DNA of 64,000 nucleotides. Origin: Spirometra erinaceieuropaei. Its lineage: Eukaryota; Platyhelminthes; Cestoda; Diphyllobothriidea; Diphyllobothriidae. Positions 1-10,167 of the stretch are shown here, piece by piece. Location: NCBI GenBank assembly GCA_902702965.1, contig CACRXP010000309.1, positions 349,249 to 413,248 of the forward strand, given 5' to 3'. A model generated the notes under the pieces. It was given only the letters and a program-made list of their open reading frames with translations, was not told the DNA's origin and searched no databases. The translations under genes were made by a program, and so were the position numbers. Numbering within the stretch: the first letter of the stretch is position 1; the number at the start of each line of letters is the position of its first letter.

Positions 1-161
1 TAGTTTGGAATAAACTACCCATGAGTGTGAAAAATCTGCAAAATAATCCTTTATTTAAGAGAACTATTACTCGATTTCTGCATTCAGAAAAGCTCCAACA
101 AATTTTGGATGCTGACTCCACTGATCGACACTACCGTAGCGATGGCGTTTGTGGTTTCTGA
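1..161 (+). pseudogene. C-terminal end of a non-LTR retrotransposon ORF2, cut by the window edge
   Basis: The frame starting at base 3 is open for 52 codons to a TGA at 159-161. It begins with V-W-N-K-L-P followed by L-x-x-N-P-L-F-K-R and a basic stretch. This W-N-x-L-P...FK pattern is the usual end of the RT ORF of CR1/Jockey-like non-LTR retrotransposons, just after the thumb region. Only the tail is visible because the rest lies left of the window. The orientation is plus. The downstream sequence ends in a short (ATT)n run, as expected for the 3' end of such an element. I cannot tell whether the full copy is intact. Family assignment rests on one short motif, so the clade name is tentative. 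Confidence 0.55.
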
Positions 162-493
162 ACACTATGACCTGTCTCACCAAGGACAATTTCGTTGGCC
201 AACAGAGACAGCTGTTCCTCAACGCCTCTACTTTGAAATCCCCAATTTCATGAAAGGAATTGATGTCCGATAACCTCCGATACCGTGTAACCCCCCCAAC
301 CCTTCTTGACGGTTGAATGTATGCCGCCAGCAGTTTTTTCTCCTGAACCCTCCAAACCATGAAAATCACCATAAACTATATTTTTATTCCTCTACCTCGG
401 GAGTTTTTTCACTGCTGTCGGATTTGTGTTTAACGCTTCCCTTGACAAAGCCTGTAAACTGGCATTAAATAAAATTATTATTATTATTAGTAG
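162..493 (+). repeat. 3' untranslated tail of the same non-LTR element, ending in (ATT)n
   Basis: Non-coding sequence follows the ORF2 stop and ends at about 470-493 with AAATAAAATT and five or six ATT units. Simple-repeat ends are typical of CR1-like and RTE-like elements, which lack a long poly(A). I take this as the element's 3' boundary. No target-site duplication can be judged because the 5' end is outside the window. Confidence 0.4.
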
Positions 494-587
494 AAAAACA
501 GACAAGAATAGAAGCTGACATCAGGGATGTCACACTCCCCGCGGAGTCGAGGTCTCCGATGGCCGAAAAGCTTCACGGAGTTTCCAT

Positions 588-880
588 TTGATTCACTTCT
601 TCTTCCGTAGACAAGCTTGGCGGATGTCTCTCTGTAAAGTAACTCGCATTAATTCTAGCTCCAATCATCCGCTGATTCACACTCTTACTCCGAAAAATCG
701 GTTTTATGCCACGCGCAACTCCTCCATGGTGATTCTTTGCACTACATCTAAGCGCTCCCTCTTCTTTACTTCCAAATAGGCCTTCCTTTGGAATAATCTT
801 CCGCCAGAAATTAAAATATCGCCTAAGTTACTGGTATTCAAATCGAAATGACGCAAACACCTTAAAGCGGAAAGCATCAA
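588..880 (+). pseudogene. Second decayed non-LTR ORF2 C-terminus
   Basis: One frame reads from about 588 through a TAG at 777-779 into A-F-L-W-N-N-L-P-P-E-I, then F-K-S-K, a TGA, and R-K-H-L. The L-W-N-x-L-P-P...FK...L-R-K-H-L order is the same C-terminal signature as at 1-161. It comes from a different copy or family, because the residues around it differ. Two in-frame stops within about 70 codons show that it is dead. It lies immediately downstream of the first element's (ATT)n end, so two non-LTR tails sit in the same orientation back to back. The upstream RT core is missing, which suggests 5' truncation. Confidence 0.45.
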
Positions 881-1053
881 GGTACTTTTAATGGTCTCAT
901 TCCCGAACACTCAGCTTCTTGGCTTCGAGAAGGGTCCTGCTGGGATTTTGTGGTAGATCAAGTGGTAACCCTAAATTATATCATTAGAGACCCCTGAATT
1001 GGTTTCTAAATCCACTACTATCACTCCTCCCCATAGCGACGATTTTCGCTATT

Positions 1054-1620
1054 CTTGATGCCATCTCCCGCACTTCGACCTCATGCGGTCTGTCGACGCT
1101 CACGGCGGAACCCTCAGTATTCGCCGTCTACTAGTAGATTGGTCGTAACTCCCTTCCCCACTCCTCGGCTGGGCTCGAAGCGTACTGTGGCCGATCGCAT
1201 CTGGGTTCCTCTCGTCTGGCCACTTTGATACGAATAGTATCATCCGGCGTATCAATTCTGTCCTGACTATGTCAGTTCTGAATCCCGTATACAATACCAC
1301 ATGCAGGCCAGTCATGTCTGACCTACATACGTACCCCTCAAGGCTGACATTTATTTCTGCCCTGACGATGTCCGATTATAATCAACGATGACATTTATTT
1401 CTGCCCTGACGCTGTCCCATTATAATCCGTTATATACCGCCACTAATAGGCCAGTCCTGCCCGCATTTTTCCGTTACTATTTTTTAGAGAGGGGTTTTTT
1501 CTACTCTAGAATTAATCCAATCATTTTTAAACTTTTAAGAGGACTTTTCGCATGTAAATAAATTTTTGCTTGCTTTGATGGGACTCCGACGGGCCTTCAA
1601 TAAAAAATTATTATTTCGTA
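1054..1620 (+). repeat. Interspersed repeat R0, copy A
   Basis: This stretch aligns by eye, with indels, to 10,168-10,700. Shared blocks include CACTTCGAC, then GTCTGTCGACG(CT)CACGG, TTCGCCGTCTACTAGTAG, GATCGC(A/G)TCTGG, CCAC(A)TGC(A/G)GGCCAGTC, and further on the GGGGTTTTTTC and TTGCTTGCTTTGAT blocks. No open frame of note is present. I do not recognise the family. It could be a SINE, or the non-coding end of a larger element. Copy B directly follows a CR1-like RT remnant. Confidence 0.45.
1345..1432 (+). repeat. Two tandem 44-bp units
   Basis: The unit starting TGACATTTATTTCTGCCCTGA at 1345-1388 is repeated at 1389-1432 with only a few substitutions. Both units end in a (C/G)ATTATAATC block. 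It lies inside R0 copy A and has no counterpart duplication in copy B, so it is a local duplication in this copy. Confidence 0.65.
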
Positions 1621-2304
1621 CTTTTACGACGTTACACTGTCCCATAATCCTACACGTACCTGGATTTCAGCAGAGGGCGTTATCGTACCACTGTCCTATC
1701 CTTATACCTCACGGTTTCCTCATTACGTTGATGACGACGATATGTGGGTGTACAGTATAACGGCCTAAAGGCTCGCATTCGGACAACCATTGAAATCTCC
1801 TCACCATGGATAATTTAGACGACTCATTCACTTCGGATGGGGATACTTGTCTCGCTTAATCATATTCAAGATACCAAGCATAATTTTTGTCTTTTGCATA
1901 ATAGCGCACTGTAGAACTGTGGCGATGAAATTCTACTACATGTTCATCCTGTCTTTGCCACAAATTATGACGTATGATCAAGTTTCTGTTAAAACAATTA
2001 GATTCCTGAGTCCTCTCGCGAGTGAGAAACTTTATGGAGAAATGTGGTCTTTAGTATATACCCTAGGACATTTTGAAGCCGAAAAGTCTCAAAAGCAAAA
2101 CCCCAAACCTGGAGCTTTGGATTTAATGTGAAAAAAAAGTATACGGCAAAACGCCGTCTCAATATCCTTATGCAAAATATATACTTAGCGCTTAACCCTA
2201 TGCAGACAATGCCACAAATAATCGACTGATATGACTTAATTACTCTGATAAAATCTGCCGATGTCTCGAGTCAACGAGTACCCGCATGACTGTCACATAT
2301 ATAT
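1621..2304. other. No recognisable gene
   Basis: AT-leaning sequence between R0 copy A and the tandem PLE. Short open frames occur, the longest being 94 codons at 1847-2131, but none shows a family motif. I see no repeat or RNA gene here. Confidence 0.4.
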
Positions 2305-2658
2305 GTACCAACTTCCATCAACCGCTGCACGATTCTCCCGGCGGCTTACCAGGCCCTACGAGTGCGATTCAACCAACGGAATCAAAGGCAGGAAGTCAGG
2401 ACCACAAGCCCAAGTGAACACTGTTCGCGCCCAAACACCGATGACGGGGGTCAGCAGGCCGATAAAGGAGACACAGGCAACGGGTCAGCAACCACCGAGG
2501 TGCACACGGGCAGAGGCAAACGGGCGACAATTACGAGAAATGCGGGTCAGGCACAACAAATGCGGGTAATGCAGACGAGGTCAATGACCGTTGCCATCCC
2601 GACTCAGCCCACCCGACTAGGAGACGAGGAAGGGACCGGCCAGCACGACAGCAATTAA
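2305..2658 (+). pseudogene. 3' tail of an upstream PLE copy, in tandem with the next copy
   Basis: Bases 2305-2472 are identical to 5112-5279, the C-terminal coding end of the PLE that follows. In the frame used by the ORF at 2362-2658 the sequence encodes the region after the GIY-YIG domain, then a low-complexity Gly/Thr/Gln-rich tail, ending in TAA at 2656-2658. To the left of 2305 the match stops abruptly, so the upstream copy is truncated to its last ~530 bp. Head-to-tail partial copies are characteristic of Penelope-like elements. This copy shows what the ORF end looks like where the main copy is lost in the N gap. Confidence 0.85.
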
Positions 2659-2845
2659 CTCCTCCCCCCGCAGCAGATCCTGCACGAATAGCAGTAAGAA
2701 CGACAACACTCCCGCATGCTCAGCACCCATAAATACTGTGAGGCGCCGTACAGAACCCACCTTCGACGATGGAAGCTTGTTTGCTTTTGAAACGTCAGGC
2801 TATTAAACCTATGGTTCCCGAGATCGCCTCTTCTTCTCATTTATC
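2659..2845 (+). promoter_or_regulatory. PLE pLTR-like junction with TATA-like box
   Basis: This non-coding segment lies between the stop of the upstream PLE tail and the body of the next copy, the place of the pseudo-LTR in tandem PLEs. CATAAATAC lies at 2728-2736, about 35 bp before a hammerhead-like hairpin. The minus-strand PLE at the right end of the window has the same order: TATAAATA at 61,217-61,224, then the hairpin. The same order in two diverged copies suggests that it is functional, probably the element's promoter and processing region. The segment ends near CGCCTCTTCTTCTCA (about 2840), where the other copy's 3' end also stops. Confidence 0.55.
2763..2796 (+). ncRNA. Hammerhead-ribozyme-like hairpin in the PLE pLTR
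   Basis: The pattern is T-CGACGA, one extra T, a 6-bp stem with two G-U pairs (2771-2776 with 2783-2788) and a 6-base loop, then GAAA at 2789-2792 followed by CGTC. This resembles a hammerhead core (CUGANGA, stem II, GAAA), but the CU of the core is replaced by UC. Hammerhead motifs are known from PLE pLTRs. Here it may be a degenerate or non-cleaving form. The ATG at 2769 that opens the long ORF lies inside this hairpin. Confidence 0.4.
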
Positions 2846-5279
2846 CCCGGGGACGCGCATTTTCGCTTTAATTGGCAATATTTTCGGGCGCGAAGCGCTA
2901 GAGTCAGCAAGACGATGGGAAATATTTGCCCTTCGTGTGTCTTCAACGTACGCGCAAATCGAATTCCTCCACAGATGTCTCGACAGCCGTGTGCTACCGA
3001 AGAGTCTTTCCTACAAGCCGCCGGTAAACACAGGGCTAGCGAAGCAATGGGTGATGCAACATGGCAGGCGAATGACTCGTATGCTTATCCAGGACTGTCA
3101 TTTGCGACTGCAGAAATACCGCAGAGTCTTGGACCAAATAATTCCGAAGTGTTCGGAGCTCATCGGAGAGGACGATGCAACACTCCTGAAAGGAGTCATC
3201 GAAAACCGAGCCAGAGAACTACGATCTAGACGAGATAGGGAGTTGAGACACAAATTCCAAAAATTAAGTCCAACAACGCCAGATCCCAGCGAGACACTGG
3301 TCCACAATTTGTCTTCCAAGGAACTGACGCCAGTGCAGCTTCAAGTGCTACAACATGCAGCATGCTTCAATACCGCGGACGCCGATCCGGTTAACCTCTT
3401 GGCTAGCATCGGGTCGGTCCTCAAGCACTCCCAGGAGCCGGACGATGCAAAACATCTCATCCGACAGCAAGTTACATCCTTACTGTTGGCGCACAAATCG
3501 CGAGTAGCAATTCCGAAAGCGGAGCAAGACGCCCTCGAGAGACTGAAGGCTGACAGAAGCATTGTAGTATTGCCAGCCGACAAGGGACGTTCCACAGTAG
3601 TGCTCGACAAGTCAGATTACCTTCGGAAAGCCAACGCCCTGCTCGATGATCGTCTTGCGTACATCAGGTGCGACGGAGATCCGATGAAGAAGCTGGTGGC
3701 ACAAATCAACACGACGCTCGCTAGGTTACAGAGCAACGGTGCCGTCTGAAAAGCAGAACGACTGGCCATTAAACCAACAGATTCGGCTATGGCGAGATTC
3801 TATGGGCTGCCGAAAGTGCACAAACCTGGTGCTACACTTCGACCTATCGTATCATTGCGCGGAACGCCTACATTCAACCTGGCAAAATGGCTGTTCCGAC
3901 GTCTGAACTGTCTCACATCAGGCTCCGATACAACGGTCCGCTCAGCCGTACATTTCTTGGAAAGACTCCAGGGTCTACACCTTAATGCAGACGAAGTCAT
4001 GGTATCATTTGATGTTACCTCACTCTTCACCTCAATTCCTCAGAGTCTAGCAATTGAAACTGTCAGCGATCTACTTGAGAGTCAATATAACGACGAGACC
4101 GATAACCTTAAACGAGGGCACCTTATCCAGATGATCCATTTTTGCCTCAGGACCTATTTCACCTTTGAAGGAACAGTCTATGAACAAATCAAAGGAACTC
4201 CAATGGGTTCGCCGCTGTCTGGTTTCATTGCTGAGGTGATCCTTCAAAAGTTAGAGACGCTGGTTTTCGCAACCCACAGACCCATATTTTGGGCACGGTA
4301 TGTGGACGATACCTTCGTCATCCTGAAGCGGGAGATGGTCTCCGAATTTCACACGATCCTGAACTCTGTTTTTCCGGACATTCAGTTCACAAGGGAGGCA
4401 GAAGTCAACAACCAGCTAACGTTCCTAGACGTCCTGGTCCACCGCAAAGCCAACGGGAGCCTAAGAACGACGGTATACCGAAAGGCCACCAACACACGTC
4501 AGGTCCTCAGTTACTACAGTAACCACCCGTTGTGCCATAAACGTAGCTGTGTGCGGACTCTTTACAAGAGGGCGGAAACTCACTGCAGCGAGGCAGCCGA
4601 CAAAGTAGCCGAACTCCATTATCTTCGGCGGATGTTCATCTCCAACGGTTATCCTCGCAGTTTCATCGAACGCAGCAGGCAACCAAAGAAGGCTATAAGG
4701 CCAACGAGAGAACAACCCAAAGTGTGGCGGGCGCTACCGTATATTGAGAATGTATCCGAAGCAGTCGCTCGTCTCTTACAACCACTGGGGATCGGCGTCG
4801 CCCACAGACCTGAAGCGACAATAAGACGTCTCGTCATGAGGCCCAAGGCCCCTCTGTCACGAGGCGAAACAGCGAATGTCGTCTACCGTGTCCAGTGTAG
4901 TTCCTGTGAGGCGAACTACGTTGCAGAGACCGGAAAACGTCTACAAACCCGCATGAGTGAACACGCAAGGGCAGTGAGAAGGATGGACCAACTCTCACTG
5001 GTGGCGGAACATTGTGCTGCCTCTGGACACACTTTCGCCTTCGAGAACGCCGAAATCCTAGGCCGAGGTACCGACCAGACAGCCAGGGAAACGCTCGAAG
5101 CCTGGCACACCGTACCAACTTCCATCAACCGCTGCACGATTCTCCCGGCGGCTTACCAGGCCCTACGAGTGCGATTCAACCAACGGAATCAAAGGCAGGA
5201 AGTCAGGACCACAAGCCCAAGTGAACACTGTTCGCGCCCAAACACCGATGACGGGGGTCAGCAGGCCGATAAAGGAGAC
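2769..5279 (+). pseudogene. Penelope-like element: reverse transcriptase plus GIY-YIG endonuclease (one in-frame stop)
   Basis: One frame runs from 2769 to the N gap, interrupted only by a TGA at 3747-3749. The order is: an N-terminal conserved region (from about residue 45), the linker with L-P-A-D-K-G-R-S-T-V-V-L-D, and the RT fingers with F-Y-G-L-P-K-V-H-K-P. RT motif A (S-F-D-V-T-S-L-F) has its Asp codon at 4011. Next are G-T-P-M-G-S-P-L-S-G and the catalytic Y-V-D-D at 4299-4310, then F-L-D-V-L-V-H-R-K. A GIY-YIG domain follows at about 4878-5110, with V-Y-R-V-Q-C-x-x-C and R-L-Q-T-R-x-x-E-H. In the YIG segment the usual Gly is Ala (Y-V-A-E-T-G, codon 4923-4925), whereas the right-hand copy has Gly. 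PLEs copy RNA into DNA at the cut made by this nuclease. The first ~40 residues, starting inside the ribozyme-like hairpin, may not be the real N-terminus. The true C-terminus is hidden by the gap. Confidence 0.9.
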
Positions 5280-5349
5280 NNNNNNNNNNNNNNNNNNNNN
5301 NNNNNNNNNNNNNNNNNNNNNNNNNNNNNNNNNNNNNNNNNNNNNNNNN
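5280..5349. other. Assembly gap (70 N)
   Basis: A run of 70 N begins exactly at the end of a 168-bp stretch that also occurs upstream at 2305-2472. Sequence on the right is a different repeat. The gap therefore probably hides the end of the PLE and possibly more tandem copies. Its true length is unknown. Confidence 0.9.
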
Positions 5350-5518
5350 GGCTAATAAGCCAGAAATGGCCATTCCGGTCTCCCTTGTCTTTGTCGGTAT
5401 TACCTTTCCAACATATATCACTAGTCGCTGTGCGACTGCCTGCGAGGGTTTAAGTATGAGCCCCAAGGCGCAACGGAACGAGCATGTTCCGCAACCTGAT
5501 CGGTGAGCGCCCACTATC

Positions 5519-5562
<44 letters not shown>

Positions 5563-5700
5563 TCAATCAGGAAAGGGCGCACACCGATCTATTGGCTTCA
5601 CGAAGCAAACAAGCTCCGTATGGGTGGTAAAGGTCACGAACAGGCAACCAATTACCAGGCCGAAGTCGACCAACCTATGATAGCAGATGCATAGTACATA
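5350..5700 (+). repeat. HF-family repeat module around a (TA)n tract
   Basis: Three blocks are seen. Bases 5350-5400 match the arm found as an inverted repeat at 44.3 kb (GCCAGAAATGGCCATTCC and TTGTCTTTGTCGGTA). Bases 5413-5512 match the reverse complement of 60,734-60,822 (GCGACTGCCTGCGAGGGTT, GAACGAGCATGTTCCG). After the (TA)n, bases 5562-5665 match 60,410-60,512 directly (GGGCGCACACCGATC, GGTCACGAACAGGCAACCA). The blocks flank (TA)n in a different relative orientation from the copy at 60.4 kb. No coding capacity is evident. I do not recognise the family. Confidence 0.6.
5523..5562. repeat. (TA)n microsatellite
   Basis: About 20 near-perfect TA units with one G interruption near the right end. 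It is the core of the HF module. A comparable tract sits in the module at 60.7 kb. Confidence 0.95.
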
Positions 5701-7913
5701 TATAATACATGAGCAGATTACCAATACTGCAACAGGCCAGACGGACACAGCTGTTTCACTGTCGCTGCCTATCACCAGAACATCAAATTCCAACTTAACG
5801 TATATATATGTATGTGTCATACAAACATGTGACCTCAGCTTTTGTGGTCAGGACCACACTTGATCCCATTCTGTACGTCCGCCGGCTTGCAACTGACGAC
5901 AAGGAACATACAATATGTAAGCAGCTTATTAAGAGTGAAACAGGCAAGACACAGACAGCTGTTTCACATATATAAATTCGCACACAAAACTCCACGTTAA
6001 ATGCACTAAAGATGCAACTTTGTAAAACCCACGTTTCACTTCTCCTATATTACTGTTTAGTATTCTTCGGCATAATGCCTTTAGATGAACAGCAAACTAG
6101 AAAGCAAGAAGAGGGTCTTTACTAGACCGCTGGCTAAATGCGACTGCCTCTAGGGCCCATATGCAAAAATGTTTAATAAGTAGCCTTTGGCCGATCTGGA
6201 TCTGGAGCATCCAAGGTCTCAACTTCTTGTTTAAATTCACACGTAATCCAAGCATACTCATAATAAACGCACTAACAAGCCGCAGCGGCCTTGGAACACT
6301 AGAAATAACAAATACCCAAAGAGAATTCCTGAAGTCAGAAATTCGTAACCATCAATCCCCTCCTCCATAAGTTATTCGACCAAAAGGGATGCCCTCCAAA
6401 TTTCTGCTCCAAAACGTCCAAAGTTAGTGGAATTAGAAAAACAAAAAATTATAACAAAGTGTTATACCAACATATTTCCCAATAAGATAAGACACTTTCA
6501 AGTCAGTTCTTTAACAAAGAATTTGAGCCGAAGGGGATCTGTTGACGTCAGCCATCGGAACAACATTGAATTGTTAACCAAAAGCGTCGAAATATACGAC
6601 GAACTGAAAAATCACATAAATGCGCTATAAACACAGACATTCCCTATTTTCTTTTCCCTCGTTTCCACTAGGTGGCCAATCAGACACCAAAAATTTTACA
6701 GGAATGAATACTGATATATCTCCAATAAATCTTCACAGATTAGTTGCCCATAAGACTAGATAAGACACCAACCAACCTGCGTACATTGTCGTATTATCAG
6801 AGGAGATATGCTGGCTGATACAATACATTCTTTGTCCCCTTTGAAAGATATCAACCATTAACCGTTTCCTGATCTTAATCCATACCCATTTTTCTCAGCT
6901 ACCAGTCCAACTAACTTTTATTAAACAACCTGACGACACACATGTACGATGCACATGAATTTTTAAAAGTGATGCTCTGACAGTAAACGAAAAAGCAAAT
7001 GTGTATATTTGCAGCCGATTCTACGTCTGGCTGAAGTTAACATTCTCCAAGGTCCTTAAAGGGCAGAATATTCTTCGTCCCAAAACTACTTAGCAAGAAA
7101 CGTCAGTCACTATGTTGTATGGTTTGTTTTTTGACTTCTGCTGTTGCTATGCCTTCGAAGACAGTACAGCATATTTGCTTAAAAGTAAACCTTTTCCACC
7201 GGACTTTGGATGTCCGCTATCGCTTTAGCCTTCTGAACGTGACTAGGTGTTTGTAGGGCAGCAATCCTCGATGACTTTCGATAGACGCGTGTTCTTGAAG
7301 AAAATCTGCCATTATTTTAGCCCGTTCTGTAACAGAGAATTACGACTAAGAGGGATCTAATGACAAGGATCTGGAGGGGTAGGTAGTACTATAGGCCCGT
7401 AAAAAGCATTTAAATAAAAACCAAACCGGACATTTGCGCTAGAGTGCAACTTGCATAAACGAGCGCTAAGACTCAAATAGAATTAAAAGCATTAATCCCT
7501 TCCCTATTTTCCGTTCCATACCTGAAAGTTTGGTTTTGAAAGCATTCCTAAACGTATTAGCGCGAATTCAAGATTTCAGTTCTGCTTTTGTGCCCATATG
7601 ACTGGAGCAAAAACCAAACCACAACAGCTCCAATAACATCGCAGTAACGTGGCACAATCAGCCATTCTTTCTTTTCACAACTGGCATCAATGGCTTTAAA
7701 AGCTAGACACACCCACTTATTTGTTAGTGAAATGTTATTGAAGAACCTAAGAAGACGCTTAAACCTGCCAAGCCAAGATGGAGAACAGACTCACCCTTCG
7801 CATACTATTGATTAAATAAAAACTGAAAAATTATGGAGTTACCTCATCCTTCAGTGTTATCTGGGATTCTTTTTGAGGACAACCGATTTCTCGGCTAGTA
7901 GTCCTCTATTATC
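5701..7913. other. Gene-poor stretch with a short direct repeat
   Basis: No coding frame with a recognisable motif. A block of about 28 bp containing AACAGGC(C/A)AGAC and ACAGCTGTTTCAC occurs at about 5729-5758 and again at about 5939-5968, both near TATATA tracts. This suggests an old duplication within a repeat flank. Nothing else stands out. Confidence 0.4.
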
Positions 7914-8620
7914 CTAGTAACATACTTGACAATGAAATGTGCGGTTTATTTTTTTATTCTTTCGTGGCCTACGAATACTCCACATCCCAACATTCACAGC
8001 CTCAAGAAAGTCTTCGAACCTTCTGGGGCCGGAAGGCGGAGACCAGCGGACTTCAGGAAGATTGAAGTCACCCTCAACCAATTGATGCTTAAAGCTTAAG
8101 TCGGCCGCAGCATGAAATGCCTGTGAGAGTAAATGACCAAAATTCTCATTGGCGCTGGGAGGGCGATAGACATAGACAACGTGTAAGGAGAACTTATTTT
8201 TTAGTGCAAACTGAGGCCAGCAGCTGCCTTCGACCGCGGAAAAATGCGAGAGTTCCAGCGGTAGAAATGTTAGCGTTTGCTTAACGTCGACGCAACTGCC
8301 CCCACCAAGGCTGTCCTGACGATCACTCCAAGTGCAGGCATAGCCTAGAAGAGAGAGTTCGGAATCAGCTACGGAAGCTGATGCCCATGTCTCAGTTACT
8401 AAAACGATATCTGGACAATGGACGAACACCAGAGTCTGAAGCAAAGGCATCTTATTAAGCAGGGATCTGGTATTTAGAACAAAAAGTTTGAGGGGAAAGG
8501 CTGTTTGTTTCTGAAGGAGGTGGGTTACGCCGTACAGTGTTGGTCTGCCCCTAGAACACACGGTCCGGATGCATCCATCCGGTTCTGCAAAAACTTTTGC
8601 CGAATGAAAAGATTCTGACG
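7914..8620 (-). pseudogene. CR1-like non-LTR element, apurinic-type endonuclease domain remnant
   Basis: An open frame of about 215 codons reads on the minus strand from 8561 to 7914. It shows the exonuclease-endonuclease-phosphatase signature of non-LTR ORF2 N-termini: L-N-T-R-S-L-L-N-K, then P-D-I-V-L-V-T-E-T-W, L-G-G-G-S-C-V-D-V-K, V-Y-R-P-P-S and G-D-F-N-L-P-E-V-R-W. The catalytic T-E-T-W and G-D-F-N are present. Upstream, in another register, is a proline-rich run of the type that precedes this domain. The frame loses similarity after about 8000 and no RT domain follows in this orientation, so this is a truncated, inactive copy. Clade assignment within CR1/Jockey is approximate. Confidence 0.75.
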
Positions 8621-9289
8621 TGAGTAAAAAGGAGTAGGACTTGGGGGAGGAAGTGACGGGCAGGGAGCCTGGTAACCATTGTTAGCTAACTCCTTTTCGG
8701 CTGGAAATCCACGGGCCGGACACTGGAACGTATTCCTGCCCTAACGAAACTGAGGAGCTGATGAGTTAACTGGCCCACTATGGAGATTAGCATGAGGAAT
8801 AAAAAAAACAAATTTTTCATGGTACCTGGTAGCATCAAGGAACAAGGTGGCGCGCCTATTCGCCACAAGCGTTTGAGCATATGGAAATGACAGCAGTCAA
8901 GCCGGACGGAGCGGCAGACAAAGTCAAAGTCACCTACTTAGACGGAGCACCCTAGTCAGTTCATTCAAGTATTTCGCACTTCAGTTTCCTCCTGTTTCCA
9001 CTTCTGTAAAGCTGGCAGTAAAACTTAGTTTTTTGACTATGCTAATGTTAACAAGTAATTAGTAAATAGCTTTGCAAACACTCTCGATTGGCGAAATATT
9101 TTTTTCAAAGAATGATCCAATTTTTTGCTACGATATATTGCGGTGCGTAACAGAAGGTGTTCTCGATCTCATAACCTAGAGGACGCTCAAATCGAGTGCC
9201 ACTACCCCCGCTATCCCACATTTTCTTAAAAACGGACTTAAAAATTACGGATGCAGCTTAAAGATCCTCTCGTATGCCCACTGTCGGTT

Positions 9290-10165
9290 CACTTAAAAAT
9301 CTCTAAAATATTTGAATTAACTTTGAAAATGAGGTCCGCACAAGATAAGAATAGAGAGAATTTAGCTATTAGAGGTGCGAATCTTTTTAGATCTGTTGCT
9401 CAGGTCTTTCCTCAAAGATCAACGGCTAAGTCCCACCAAGTCATTTGGCTTTTGCTTATTTCCAACAATATCTTCATAAGAGAGGAGTCCGGAAAAAGCA
9501 GAACTGTTGAATTCATTCTTTGCCAAACATTTTATCATTCAAACCTACCCGATTTCTTCAATTCCTCTATTGTCTGGAGCTTGCCTCACAACCATGAATT
9601 TTGCTCATACAATATTTAGAGGCGGATAACCCAGCTTACTTAAACGAACTCAGTAGCAATTGACAATATCCTGAACTCTTACAGAACAGGTAAGAGATTT
9701 TCATTTGCTGCTTAGCCAACTCTTCTCAGGCTTCCTCGAAAATAGTTTCTTTCCTGACAATTGAAAAACTTATATTAGTATTCTAGTATTTAAATCCAGC
9801 TGTCGAATTAATGTTCATAACTATTGAGGTGTTCATAAAACACCTTTTCTTTCTTGCTATGACAATTGCTGGCTTTTATATACCCAATCAAGTTGTAAAC
9901 TTTTCCAACATGGCTTTATACCCGATCGCTCTTGTGAACCGTGTTATATGTAGTTTTGCAATCTACATACTTCGTTTTGTAATGGACATCTACCTTTGGT
10001 CGTTATTTATTTTGATCTTAGTAAAGCCTTTGATATAGCGTCGCATAGAAGACTCGTAGTTAAATGAAATGCTCTGGGAATTGCAGTCCCCTTACTGACT
10101 TTATTAAGTCAAACCTGTCTAATCATAACCAAAATGTTTTAGTGAGATCTTCATTTTGGCGGTTC
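9290..10165 (+). pseudogene. CR1-like ORF2 linker and RT remnant, frameshifted
   Basis: On the plus strand, in shifting frames, E-K-A-E-L-L-N-S-F-F-A-K-H-F appears around 9490-9535, the linker signature before the RT of CR1-like elements. Around 10,000-10,060 the RT motif Y-F-D-L-S-K-A-F-D-x-x-S-H-R-R-L appears, followed by a stop and A-L-G-I-x-x-P-L-L. After another shift comes F-I-K-S-N-L-S-N-H-N-Q-N-V-L-V-R-S-S-F (about 10,098-10,155). That is RT motif A and the following helix of the palm. The catalytic Y-x-D-D part is absent because R0 copy B starts just after. Multiple frameshifts and stops make this a fossil. It lies in the opposite orientation to the endonuclease remnant at 7.9 kb, so the two are separate insertions. 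Confidence 0.65.
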
Positions 10166-10167
10166 AT

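Noticed and set aside
1847..2131. 94-codon frame with hydrophobic N-terminus
   Set aside because: Hydrophobic residues follow from the AT-rich composition. No signal-peptide cleavage site or homologous family is recognisable.
2261..2569. 102-codon frame overlapping the PLE tail
   Set aside because: It is in a different frame from the PLE C-terminus and is a shadow of that coding sequence.
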